This document shows positions 18,527 through 27,505 of a DNA stretch of 64,000 nucleotides, piece after piece. Within the stretch, counting starts at the first letter, position 1; each line of letters opens with the position of its first letter. Origin of the DNA: CAVXSP01 sp963764505 (GTDB lineage Bacteria > Acidobacteriota > Vicinamibacteria > Vicinamibacterales > SCN-69-37). The stretch covers positions 124,001-188,000 of the forward strand of contig CAVXSP010000003.1 in NCBI GenBank assembly GCA_963764505.1, in the 5' to 3' direction. The position numbers were made by a program, and so were the translations under genes. A model generated the notes under the pieces. That model ran no database searches, was not told the origin of the DNA, and saw only the letters and a list, made by a program, of their open reading frames with translations.

Positions 18527-20410
18527 GTGACGGCCCTCGTGACGCGTCTCGATCTGCCCGAATTCATCGTGGTCGGCTCCGGCGCGGGCGGCGGCACGCT
18601 CGCGGCACGACTCGCCGAGAACGGCTTCAGCGTCCTGCTCCTCGAGGCGGGCGGCGACCCGAAGACGCTCGCCGGCGGCAACCCGCTGAGGCCGGACGGC
18701 CGAACCATGCCAGAGGACTACGACATCCCGGCCTTCCATCCCCTCGCGACCGAGAACGAGTCGATGAAGTGGGACTTCTTCGTCCGCCACTACGCGGACG
18801 ACGCGCAGCAGCGGCGCGACCCGAAGTACCGGGCCACCTGGAACGACGCGCCGGTCGACGGCGTGCTCTATCCCCGGGCGGGCACGCTCGGCGGATGTAC
18901 GGCGCACAACGCGATGATCTTCGTCTATCCGCACAACGCGGATTGGAACGAGCTCGCCGACCTCACCGGCGATCCGTCGTGGCGGGCCGATCCGATGCGG
19001 AGCTACTTCGAGCGGCTCGAGGACTGCCATCACCGGCCACTCGACCGGTTCCTCGCGCGGGAGGGCAGGAATCCGAGCCGGCACGGCTGGTCCGGCTGGC
19101 TGCAGACCGAGCGCGCCAATCCGGCGATGGTTCTGGGCGACCACGCGCTCGGCGAGGCCGTCGTGAGCTCGATTCGCCAGGCGTTCGACGAGATCGGGCA
19201 TCCGCTCCTCGACGAGCGCGCGCGCCTCGACAGCCAGGCCGATCCGAACGACTGGCGGTTCGTCGAGGCGACCGGGTCGGGCATCCGCTACACGCCGCTC
19301 ACGACGCGCGACCACGCCAGGATGGGCACACGCGAGCGGATTCTCGCGGTGCAGCAGCGGTATCCGGAACGGCTCCGGATCGAGACGGACGCGCTGGCCA
19401 CGCGGGTCCTCTTCGAGGGGACGCGGGCGATCGGAGTCGAGTACCTGAAAGGCGAGCGGCTGTACCGGGCGCACGGCCGGCCCAGCGACGCGCCGGGCGA
19501 GCGGCGGATCGCGCGCGCCTCGCGCGAGGTCGTGCTCGCCGGCGGCGTGTTCAACACGCCGCAACTGCTGATGCTCTCGGGCATCGGTCCGCGGGCCACG
19601 CTCGAGGCCCACGCCATCCCGGTCCGCGCCGACCTGCCGGTCGGACAGAACCTCCAGGATCGCTACGAAGTCGCCGTCGTCAACCGGATGGCCTTCGACT
19701 CGTGGGCGGCGCTCCGCGGCGCGACGTTCACGCGCGATGACGCGCAGTTCCGCGAATGGCGCGACCATCGGACCGGGGCGTACACCACGAACGGCGCCGT
19801 CCTCTCGGTCATCCTTCCTTCCTCGCCGGGCAGACCCGCGCCGGATCTGTTCTGCTACGGCCTGATCGGCGACTTCCGAGGCTACTTCCCCGGCTATTCG
19901 AAGCGGCTGCCCGAGAACCCGAACGTGCTGACCTGGGTCGTGCTCAAGGGCCACACGAACAACACGGCGGGCGAGGTGACACTGCGGTCGGCGGACCCGC
20001 GCGAGCCTCCGCTCGTCAACTTCCGCTACTTCGAGGAGGGCAACGATGCGGCGGCCGAGGACCTGCAGTCGGTCGTCGAAGGCGTCAAGTTCGTCAGGCG
20101 GCTGACGGCCGGCCTCGGGCGGCGGGGCCTCGAGGCCACCGAGGAGCTGCCCGGTCCGGAGGTCCAGTCGGACGACGACCTCCGGGCGTTCGTGCGGGAC
20201 CAGGCCTGGGGACACCACGCCTCCTGCACCTGCCCGATTGGACCGGTGCTCTCGAGCGACTTCAAGGTCCGCGGCACCGAGGGCCTGCGCGTCGTCGATG
20301 CCTCCGTGTTCCCGAGAGCGCCCGGGCTGTTCATCGTCAGCGCCGTGTACATGATTGGCGAGAAGGCCGCCGACGTGATGATCGCCGACGCGAGGCGGGG
20401 TCAGTCGTGA
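18527..20410 (+). CDS. GMC family FAD oxidoreductase
   Basis: A 627-residue flavoprotein of the glucose-methanol-choline family. The FAD-binding motif is IVVGSGAGGGTLAARLAE (residues ~14-31) with the acidic strand end LLLEAGG. The block PRAGTLGGCTAHNAMIF is the second family signature. The active-site region GHHASCTCPIG holds His563/564, and the ending FIVSAVYMIGEKAADVMI is normal for bacterial members. It oxidises alcohols to aldehydes or ketones, passing electrons to oxygen or a cytochrome. GTG start at 18527, 6 bp after the cytochrome stop. No signal peptide was seen. Its place behind a two-haem cytochrome suggests the cytochrome or its product is the partner. Confidence 0.9.
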   Translation: MTALVTRLDLPEFIVVGSGAGGGTLAARLAENGFSVLLLEAGGDPKTLAGGNPLRPDGRTMPEDYDIPAFHPLATENESMKWDFFVRHYADDAQQRRDPKYRATWNDAPVDGVLYPRAGTLGGCTAHNAMIFVYPHNADWNELADLTGDPSWRADPMRSYFERLEDCHHRPLDRFLAREGRNPSRHGWSGWLQTERANPAMVLGDHALGEAVVSSIRQAFDEIGHPLLDERARLDSQADPNDWRFVEATGSGIRYTPLTTRDHARMGTRERILAVQQRYPERLRIETDALATRVLFEGTRAIGVEYLKGERLYRAHGRPSDAPGERRIARASREVVLAGGVFNTPQLLMLSGIGPRATLEAHAIPVRADLPVGQNLQDRYEVAVVNRMAFDSWAALRGATFTRDDAQFREWRDHRTGAYTTNGAVLSVILPSSPGRPAPDLFCYGLIGDFRGYFPGYSKRLPENPNVLTWVVLKGHTNNTAGEVTLRSADPREPPLVNFRYFEEGNDAAAEDLQSVVEGVKFVRRLTAGLGRRGLEATEELPGPEVQSDDDLRAFVRDQAWGHHASCTCPIGPVLSSDFKVRGTEGLRVVDASVFPRAPGLFIVSAVYMIGEKAADVMIADARRGQS

Positions 20411-22431
20411 GTCGTGAGTCTCGAGCCCGCGCCATGCCCGCCTCCCAGCAGCACCTCTCCGATGAGACGCCGCTCGGCGCGGCGCTCGTGCCCGGCGGAG
20501 CGACGTTCCGCCTCTGGGCGCCTGGCGCGATCGCCGTGCATGTGGCGCTCCACGGCGACGGTCATCCGGAGCCCGGATACTGGACCGCCTCCGAGGAGAA
20601 CCGGCTGGTCCGGGACGGGCGCGGATGCTGGTCCGGCTTCTTCCCAGGCGTGGCGGAGGGCAGCCGCTACCGGTTCTGGGTCGTAGGGCCCGGCGGCGAA
20701 GGCTACAAACGCGACCCGCGAGCCCGCGAACTGGAACTCGACGCCTATCCGGACTGCGACTGCATCGTGCGCGGCGGCGCGGAGCCGTACCCCTGGCACG
20801 ACGCCGCGTTCCGGCCGGCGCCGTTCCACCAGTCGATCCTCTACCAGCTCCACGTCGGCGTGTTCTACGCGTCCGACGGCGTCCGCGATCTCCGGCCGCA
20901 TCGCGTCAGCAAGTTCCTCGACGTGCTCGGGCGGCTCGAGTATCTCGCGGCGCTGGGCGTCACGGCCATCCAGCCGCTGCCCGTCGTGGAGTGGCAGGGG
21001 GAGCACAGCCGCGGCTACAACAACACGGATTTCTTCTCGCCCGAAATGGACTACGCGGTCCCGCCCGACGAGCTCGCGCCGTATCTGGCCGAGGCCAACC
21101 GGCTGCTGCGCCAGAAAGGCCAGCCCGGACTGGATGCCGTCCATCTGCTGACCCAGGAGAGCCAGCTCAAGGCCCTCGTCGATGTGTGCCACGTCTACGG
21201 CCTCGCCGTCGTGCTGGACGTCGTCTACAACCACGCGGGCGGGCCATTCGACGACCAGAGCATGCGATTCCTCGAGCGCCCGGCCAGTCACGAATGGTGG
21301 GATCCCGACGTGTATTTCATCGGCGGCAACGGCTGGGCCGGCGGCCGGGTGTTCGACTACGCGCGCGACGACGTCCGGCAGTTCCTCATCGACAATGCCA
21401 CGTGGCTGCTGGAGGAATTTCACGTCGACGGCTTCCGGTACGACGAGGTCAGCGTCTGCACCAACAACGGCGGCGCGCGGTTCTGCCGGGACCTCACCGG
21501 CACGGTGCGATTCGTCAGGAACACGGCGATCCAAATCGCCGAGTACTGGAACTGGGACCGCGCCAGCGCGGTGATCCCGCCGCCGTACGGGCTCGGGTTC
21601 GACGCCACCCTGCACGACGGACTGCGGTCGGCGATCCGCGGCGCGATCGCCGCGGCGGCCGGCGGCGCCGACGCGTTCGTCGACATCGATGCGATCCGCA
21701 ACGCGCTGCCGCGCCCGGCGGGCTTCCCCAGCGCCTGGCGGGCCGTCACGCACCTCGAGAATCACGATCTCGTCGACGCCGACCGGCCGGATGCCTCGCA
21801 GATCCAGCCGCGCGTGCCCGCGCTGGCGCACTGGGCCGACCGGCGCGACTGGCTGGCCCGCAGCCGGTCGCGGGTCGCGACGGCGCTGCTTCTCACCGCG
21901 CCCGGGGTTCCGATGCTGTTCATGGGCCAGGAGTTCCTCGAGGACAAGTCCTGGCACAACAGCCCCGATCGCACCGAGTACCTCATCTACTGGGCCGGGC
22001 TCGAGGCGCCGGGTCCCATGCGCGACTTCCTGCGCTTCACGGCGGACCTGTGCCGGCTCCGGCGAAGCCGTCCGGCCCTGACCGGCGAGCACATCAACCC
22101 GTACTACGCCCACGACCACAACCGTGTGCTCGCGTTCCACCGCTGGATCGAGGGCGCGGGCGAGGATGTCGTCGTGGTCGCCTCGCTGTGCGAGACGACG
22201 TACTGGAACTACCGGCTGCCGTTCCCCGGGGGCGGCCGCTGGCTCGAGGTCTTCAATAGCGACGCCTACGACAGCCTGCCGGGGGACGGGCGCTTCAACC
22301 CGCACGTCGCCGGCAACAGCGGCGAGATCGTCGCCGGCGGCCCCGGGCTGGAGGGATGGCCGGTTTCGGCCACGCTGGTGATTCCGGCGAACGGCGTGAT
22401 CGTGTTCGCGCGCGAGGCGGGCGACGGGTGA
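20407..22431 (+). CDS. GH13 alpha-amylase family enzyme with N-terminal CBM48-like domain
   Basis: About 674 residues from the GTG at 20407, which overlaps the GMC stop (GTGA); ATG 20434 is an alternative. An N-terminal beta-sandwich (ATFRLWAPGAIAVHVALHG) resembles CBM48. GH13 regions follow: VVLDVVYNHAGG (I), GFRYDEVS (II, nucleophile Asp), IQIAEYWNWD (III, acid/base Glu) and HLENHDLVD (IV). The C-terminal beta domain ends near FAREAG. This layout is that of branching enzymes and malto-oligosyltrehalose hydrolases; I cannot say which from sequence alone. No glycogen or trehalose gene is nearby, so its presence in a redox operon is odd. Confidence 0.85.
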   Translation: MSRESRARAMPASQQHLSDETPLGAALVPGGATFRLWAPGAIAVHVALHGDGHPEPGYWTASEENRLVRDGRGCWSGFFPGVAEGSRYRFWVVGPGGEGYKRDPRARELELDAYPDCDCIVRGGAEPYPWHDAAFRPAPFHQSILYQLHVGVFYASDGVRDLRPHRVSKFLDVLGRLEYLAALGVTAIQPLPVVEWQGEHSRGYNNTDFFSPEMDYAVPPDELAPYLAEANRLLRQKGQPGLDAVHLLTQESQLKALVDVCHVYGLAVVLDVVYNHAGGPFDDQSMRFLERPASHEWWDPDVYFIGGNGWAGGRVFDYARDDVRQFLIDNATWLLEEFHVDGFRYDEVSVCTNNGGARFCRDLTGTVRFVRNTAIQIAEYWNWDRASAVIPPPYGLGFDATLHDGLRSAIRGAIAAAAGGADAFVDIDAIRNALPRPAGFPSAWRAVTHLENHDLVDADRPDASQIQPRVPALAHWADRRDWLARSRSRVATALLLTAPGVPMLFMGQEFLEDKSWHNSPDRTEYLIYWAGLEAPGPMRDFLRFTADLCRLRRSRPALTGEHINPYYAHDHNRVLAFHRWIEGAGEDVVVVASLCETTYWNYRLPFPGGGRWLEVFNSDAYDSLPGDGRFNPHVAGNSGEIVAGGPGLEGWPVSATLVIPANGVIVFAREAGDG

Positions 22432-22807
22432 AACGGCGACCGAACGCCTGGCCTGGGCCTGAGGTCGGCGCCACCAGCTCGCCGCCTCGGAACACGGCAG
22501 CACCGGTTCTCACCGCTCACCGGCCGGCTAGCGGCCGGTCGTGGACATACACCATCGCGTTCTCGCGACATGCTCCTGCGCCAGAAATCCTGGCAACACA
22601 GGATTCCGGTACACGCCGGAGCGTTTTTCCGGGATCCGGCGACGTCACGTCCGCGCCGTTCAAGTAGCGCGCCCGGCACGTCTGTGGTACGGTCGACCGA
22701 TCGTCACTGATCATCGATCGTCGGACGGCCGAAGCCGGTGCCGCCGCCGGCTGTGGTAGGGCGAAGCCGTCCGAACCCGTTACGCCTGTCGAAAGGAGCC
22801 GATGCCA
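22432..22807. other. Intergenic region with a weak hairpin
   Basis: No gene is supported in these ~375 bases. An inverted repeat at 22587-22606 (AATCCTG, 6-nt loop, CAGGATT) could form a 7-bp stem but has no T tract, so it is a poor terminator. The GC content drops slightly compared with the flanks. AAAGGAG at 22792-22798 is the ribosome site of the next gene. Confidence 0.4.
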
Positions 22808-23696
22808 ATGTCTCTGTCGTTCAAACACGCCGCTCCCGCGCTTCTCCTCTCATGCGTGCTGGCGGGCTGCGGCTCCGAGGCGCCGGAACCCGTCGCCACC
22901 GCTGCCTCCGCCGCCCCCGGCGATCGGGTGCAGCTCTTCGACGGAACCGACCTGACAGGCTGGGACGCCTATATCGGTCCGAAGCTCGACGCCAAGGGCA
23001 ACAAGATTCCGGGGTCGGCCAGCGGCCTCAACAACGACCCGCAGCACGTCTTTTCGGTCGCGCAGGTGGACGGCGGGCCGGTCATCCGCGTCTCGGGCGA
23101 GATCGGCGGCGGCCTCTCCACGGTGCAGTCGTACGAGAATTATCATCTGCGCCTGCAGATGAAGTGGGGCGAGGGCCATCCGTGGAACCGCGCGCAGCCC
23201 GACAGCGGCCTGCTGTACCACGCCGGTGGGCCGCACGGCGTGGACAACGACTACTGGATGCGCTCGTTCGAGTACCAGGTCATGCCTGGATCGGTACGGC
23301 CGGCTGATCACCATCGCGGGGTGCGTCGCCGACGTCCCGACGGTGACCGGCCCGGACGGCAAGGGCTTCTTCTACGACCCGAACGGCCAGCGGCGCACGT
23401 TCAGCCGCGTGTCCGAGGTCACCGACAATGGCGGCGGCGTGGACCGTCTCGCGAGCTTCAAGGATCCGGCGAGCGACTGGGTGACGCTGGAGCTCTACAC
23501 GGTCGGCGCGACGGCGGTGCACGTCGTCGGCGGCCAGGTCGTCCTCGTCGCCTACAACACGCGGCTGTACGAGAACGGCCAGACGAGACCGCTGACCAGC
23601 GGAAAGATCCAGCTCCAGTCGGAGGGCGCGGAAGCGTTCTATCGCAACATCGAGCTCGAGCCGATCGCCGAGCTGCCGGCAGGGCTCCTGAAATAG
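22808..23696 (+). pseudogene. DUF1080 (3-keto-disaccharide hydrolase-like) lipoprotein, frame broken by one extra base
   Basis: A lipoprotein of the DUF1080 concanavalin-like family, found in Planctomycetes, Acidobacteriota and others as sugar-active periplasmic proteins. The signal ends in lipobox VLAGC. The family core reads VQLFDGTDLTGWDAY, then QPDSGLLYHAGG and SFEYQVM. At GGTAC (23293-23297) the frame is lost; removing one G gives PGSYGRLITIAGCVADVP and a frame open to the stop at 23696, ending IQLQSEGAEAFYRNIEL, the expected C-terminal strand. The restored protein is about 295 residues. ATG 22808 was chosen because GGAG lies 9 nt upstream. The lesion looks like a single-base insertion, real or technical. 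Confidence 0.8.
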
Positions 23697-23740
23697 GGCG
23701 ACAGACGTCGCGCACGAAGCGGGGGGTGGAGATGGGCGGC

Positions 23741-26155
23741 ATGGTCGGTGAGTGGGCGCGGGGTCTGCGGTACGCCGCGCGTGCCCTCAGGCGGACGCCT
23801 GGATTCACCGCGACGGCGGTGGGCACGCTCGGCCTGGCCATCGGCGTGACGGCCGGCATGTTCAGCGTCGTCGACAAGGTGCTGCTGGCGCCGCTGCCGT
23901 ATGCGCACGCCGATCGCCTGGTGACGATCAGCGCATCGGCGCCGGGCTCCGATTTCCCGGCCGAGTTCGGCGTGGGCCCGGAGTTCTACCTGCAGTACAA
24001 GGAACGGTCGCGGCTGCTCGAGGACGTCTCGACCTACAACTCGTTCACGTCCACCCTTCGCGTCGGCGATCGCGTCGAGCGCGTTCCGATGTCGTGGCCG
24101 ACGACTTCGCTCTTCACGACGCTCGGCGCCCGCCCGATCCTCGGCCGCCTGCCCGTCCCCGAAGACGACGACCACGTCGTGGTGATCAGCTACGCGCTGT
24201 GGCAGTCGTGGTTCGGCGGCGATCCGGGCGTGCTGAACCGCGTGTGCTACGCCTCCGGCGCCGACCGCACCATCGTCGGCGTGATGGGGCCGACGTTCCG
24301 GTTTCCGGATGACGACACGCGGCTCTGGATCTCGAGCCGCATCCGCGACGACGGCATCGAACCGGGCCGCTTTGGACTGCACCTGGTCGGCCGCATGGCG
24401 CCGGGCGCGACGCCCGAAGGGCTGGCGCGGGAGCTGACCGTGCTCGCCCGCACGCTGCCGGAGCGGTTCGGCGGCGACCAGCAATACGCGCGGTTGCTGG
24501 GGCGGCATCGCGCGGTCGTGCACCCGCTCGTCGAGGAGATGTTCGGCGGCGTCGCGCGTCCGCTCTGGGTGCTCATGGCAGCGGCCGGCGTGGTGCTGCT
24601 CATCGCCTGCGCCAACGTCGCCAACCTTTTCATGGTCCGGACCGAGGCCCGTCAGCGGGATCTGGCCGTGCGCCGGGCGATTGGCGCCGCGCGCGGACAG
24701 CTCGTTCGCCACCAGATGGCAGAGGTCGCGTTGGTCGCCGTCCTGGCCGGCGTGCTCGCGATCGGTCTGGCCGCGCTCACGCTGCCGTTGTTCTTGCGCG
24801 CCGCGCCTCCGGGCATTCCGCGCATCGGCGACGTGGCGATTGGCGGTGCGACGCTCGTCTTCACGGCGGCTGCGGCGCTCTTCGCCGTCCTCGCGTGCGG
24901 CACGATTCCCGCGCTTCGCGCCTCGTCGCCCGATTTCGCCCGCCTGCGCGACGGCGGGCGCGGGCTCACGAGCCGCCGCCGCTGGATCCGCGACGGCCTC
25001 GTCGCCGCGCAGACCGGCCTCGCGCTCGTGCTGCTCATCGGCGCGGGCCTGCTGATGAAGAGCTTCTGGGAGCTGCGCCACGTCGATCCCGGCTACGACA
25101 CGACGGACGTCTTCACCTTCCAGATCGCGCCGGAAGGCCCGGAGCTCAACGACGGCCCGTCGTACGCGCGATTCGACCTGAGCTTCATGGATCGCCTGCG
25201 CGCGCTGCCGGGCGTGCAGACCGTCGGCCTCGTCGAGAACGTGCCGCTCAACGAGGGCACCGACAGCATGCGCTTCCAGCCGGAGGGCCAGACCGCGGCC
25301 GGACCGCTGCTGCAGTACACGTTCGCGGCGGGCGATTACTTCAAGGCGATGGGCATCCGGCTGCTCCAGGGCCGGACCTTCGACACGAGCGATCACCTGA
25401 ACGCGATACCCGACATTCTCGTCAGCCGATCGGCCGCCACAGCGCTTTGGCCCGGGGAGGACGCCATTGGCAGGCGCCTCCGTCCTGAACATGTGTCCGG
25501 CGCGGTCTTCACGGTCATCGGCGTCGTGGCCGACGTGAAGCAGTACAACTTCAGGGATACGCCGGAGCCGCTCGTCTACTTCCCGCTGGTCGGCCCCACG
25601 CCCCGCGAGTGGGCCATCTCGTCGCCGGCGTACGTCGTCAAGACGCCGCGCGCCGAGGAGATTGCCGGCGACGTCCGCGCGCTCGTGCACGAAGTGGCGC
25701 CGATGGCGCCGATGTATCGCGTCTACACGCTGGCCGGACTCGCGCGGGACTCGATGGTGAATCTCTCGTTCACGATGCTGACGCTCGGCCTCGCGTCCGC
25801 CCTCGCGCTCGCGCTGGGCGCGGTCGGCCTCTACGGCGTCCTTTCCTATGTCGTCGCGGAACGCACGCGCGAGATCGGCGTGCGGATGGCACTCGGCGCG
25901 CGCGCCGATCAGGTCCGGCGAATGGTGGTGATGCAAGGCATCCGCGTCGTCGGCATGGGTGTCGCCGCCGGTGTGCTCGTCGCCGCCCTGTCCGCGCGAG
26001 CGCTCGAGACGCTGCTCTTCGAGGTCCGCAGCATCGACCCGGCGACGTTCGCCGCGATGTCCGCGGGCATGGTGGTTATCGGCCTGGTGGCGAGCTATCT
26101 ACCCGCCCGGCGCGCGTCGCTCGTCGACCCCATCGTCTCGCTGCGCGGCGACTGA
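23741..26155 (+). CDS. ADOP/MacB-type ABC transporter permease
   Basis: An 804-residue permease of the duplicated MacB-like (ADOP) class. The first helix (VGTLGLAIGVTAGMFSVVD) is followed by a periplasmic MacB-PCD domain, three helices around residues ~285-400, a second PCD domain from ~450, and three C-terminal helices containing GAVGLYGVLSYVVAERTREIG. It ends SLVDPIVSLRGD. The N-terminal PadR-linked prefix domain found in many ADOP proteins is absent. No ATPase gene is adjacent, which is usual for this class. ATG 23741 is preferred (GGAG 9 nt upstream) over ATG 23732. Substrate unknown; the family exports peptides, lipids or lipoproteins. Confidence 0.9.
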   Translation: MVGEWARGLRYAARALRRTPGFTATAVGTLGLAIGVTAGMFSVVDKVLLAPLPYAHADRLVTISASAPGSDFPAEFGVGPEFYLQYKERSRLLEDVSTYNSFTSTLRVGDRVERVPMSWPTTSLFTTLGARPILGRLPVPEDDDHVVVISYALWQSWFGGDPGVLNRVCYASGADRTIVGVMGPTFRFPDDDTRLWISSRIRDDGIEPGRFGLHLVGRMAPGATPEGLARELTVLARTLPERFGGDQQYARLLGRHRAVVHPLVEEMFGGVARPLWVLMAAAGVVLLIACANVANLFMVRTEARQRDLAVRRAIGAARGQLVRHQMAEVALVAVLAGVLAIGLAALTLPLFLRAAPPGIPRIGDVAIGGATLVFTAAAALFAVLACGTIPALRASSPDFARLRDGGRGLTSRRRWIRDGLVAAQTGLALVLLIGAGLLMKSFWELRHVDPGYDTTDVFTFQIAPEGPELNDGPSYARFDLSFMDRLRALPGVQTVGLVENVPLNEGTDSMRFQPEGQTAAGPLLQYTFAAGDYFKAMGIRLLQGRTFDTSDHLNAIPDILVSRSAATALWPGEDAIGRRLRPEHVSGAVFTVIGVVADVKQYNFRDTPEPLVYFPLVGPTPREWAISSPAYVVKTPRAEEIAGDVRALVHEVAPMAPMYRVYTLAGLARDSMVNLSFTMLTLGLASALALALGAVGLYGVLSYVVAERTREIGVRMALGARADQVRRMVVMQGIRVVGMGVAAGVLVAALSARALETLLFEVRSIDPATFAAMSAGMVVIGLVASYLPARRASLVDPIVSLRGD

Positions 26156-26176
26156 CGTCATGACGGGCTCGACGGT

Positions 26177-27037
26177 TCATCGGAGCGAAATGCCTGGCCC
26201 CAGCACGAACACGAACAGCAGCGCAACGATGGCGGCGGCCACGATGAGGCGCGGATTCCCGGTGATCCGTGCCGCTGTCGCCGCAGTGTCCGCGCCATCC
26301 TTCGAATCCCGAAGGAAGTTGGCGCCCCAGGCGAGGCCCGACGTGCCGCCGAGCGAGGCCGCGGCCGCCGATACCGCCAGCAGGAACACGCCGCCCGGAT
26401 TGAGCAGCCCCGACAGCATGTACAGCAGCGCGCCGGTCAGATACGCCACCCACGCGAGGCGGCGGCCGACGGCGTAGCGCGTCGAGGCCGGGCCGCCGAT
26501 CCACCGGCCGAGCGCCATGAACGCGCGCCGCGTGGCCAGCCAGTACAGGACGCCGCCGGCGACCGCCAGAACGGCGCGCCAGAGCCATTGAGGCTCGACC
26601 GGCGCCATCACCACCGCCCAGTCGCCGATTCGGCCGACGCCCGAAAAGAGCCAGTAGCCGAAGGCCTGCAGCAGATTGACGGTGGCAAACAGCCACCAGC
26701 AGAAGCGCTGCGCCACCCGGTCCGGCGCCGAACGCCGGTACGCCAGTGCCGCAAGGCCGCCGGCGATGAGATTGGTCACCGTTCCGCCGGCCGCCACGAG
26801 CCGGCCGGCGCCGGCGGAGGCGACGTCGCACTGGAAGCTGACCGACGTCCACAGGCGAGGCGCCCCACCCGTCAGCACGCAAGCGCCCCCGTGCCCGAGT
26901 CCCTCGTGCAGTACGTTGGCGGCCACGTACACCAGCACGGCCATCGCGGCCACGGTCAGCCGATCGCTGGGAACGTCGCGGCGCACGTGATCGCGCACAC
27001 CGGTGCTCGACCGGACAGGGGCTGGCATCGCCGCCAT
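26177..27037 (-). CDS. Polytopic membrane protein with HEGLGH motif (putative M50-like peptidase)
   Basis: A 286-residue integral membrane protein with about seven hydrophobic helices. Near residue 45 the motif HEGLGHGGACVLTGG lies at the end of a helix, matching the HExxH zinc site of intramembrane site-2-protease-like enzymes, with a Gly-rich turn after it. A second metal ligand (the usual NPDG-type Asp) is not obvious; LNPGG near residue 225 is a possible counterpart lacking the Asp. It may therefore be a catalytically altered relative. The gene is convergent with the ADOP permease (21 bp apart). The start is at ATG 27037 or 27028; neither has a strong ribosome site. Confidence 0.6.
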   Translation of the reverse strand: MAAMPAPVRSSTGVRDHVRRDVPSDRLTVAAMAVLVYVAANVLHEGLGHGGACVLTGGAPRLWTSVSFQCDVASAGAGRLVAAGGTVTNLIAGGLAALAYRRSAPDRVAQRFCWWLFATVNLLQAFGYWLFSGVGRIGDWAVVMAPVEPQWLWRAVLAVAGGVLYWLATRRAFMALGRWIGGPASTRYAVGRRLAWVAYLTGALLYMLSGLLNPGGVFLLAVSAAAASLGGTSGLAWGANFLRDSKDGADTAATAARITGNPRLIVAAAIVALLFVFVLGPGISLR

Positions 27038-27505
27038 AGCCTACGTCGAAACACCCTGCCGATGCCGGCGCGCAGGCGCGTGGTGACGTCGACGACCTCG
27101 CCGAAAATGCGCCCCGGCCAGCCATCGGCTCGGCCGTTCTGGCGATGTATACTCGCTCGGCACGATGAGCTCGGTCGACCGGCGCGGCCGCAGTATTTTC
27201 AGACCATTCAGGATGGTGCAGCCGCATCGCGTCAGGTGAAGTTTCGCCCGTGGATCTCGTAGGGTTCCACGACTGGACCGAGGGCCCCGGCGGAAACCTC
27301 CGGCCTGTGACATAGATTCGCGCCTCGCAATCGACCTCTCGGCGCTTCGGATGGTCTCGAGGGCCTTCACCGGCTGGCCGGACCGTCTGGAGCGACGGCT
27401 GGCGGCCCTGACCCGCGGGCTGGCGCGCTGCGTCCGATCAATCCCGGCTCATCCAAGGCGCGCGGCAGCTCACGGGAGCCGAGCAAAGACACGAGGGAGA
27501 AACGA
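27038..27505. other. Intergenic region, no gene seen
   Basis: About 468 bases between divergent genes. Several short open frames overlap here without plausible starts or composition. Only the ribosome site GGGAG, 7 nt before the MBL start at 27506, is recognisable. The position just ahead of an MBL gene that is followed by an orphan ADOP tail suggests this stretch includes the left border of an inserted or rearranged segment. Confidence 0.35.

Noticed and set aside
16073..20218. A 1381-codon open frame on the minus strand
   Set aside because: It lies opposite the RoxA-like and GMC genes, is dominated by Arg/Val/Pro with no domain, and is a by-product of high GC at third positions.
22587..22606. 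Hairpin as a terminator after the GH13 gene
   Set aside because: The stem is only 7 bp, has no T tract, and lies ~155 bp beyond the stop codon.
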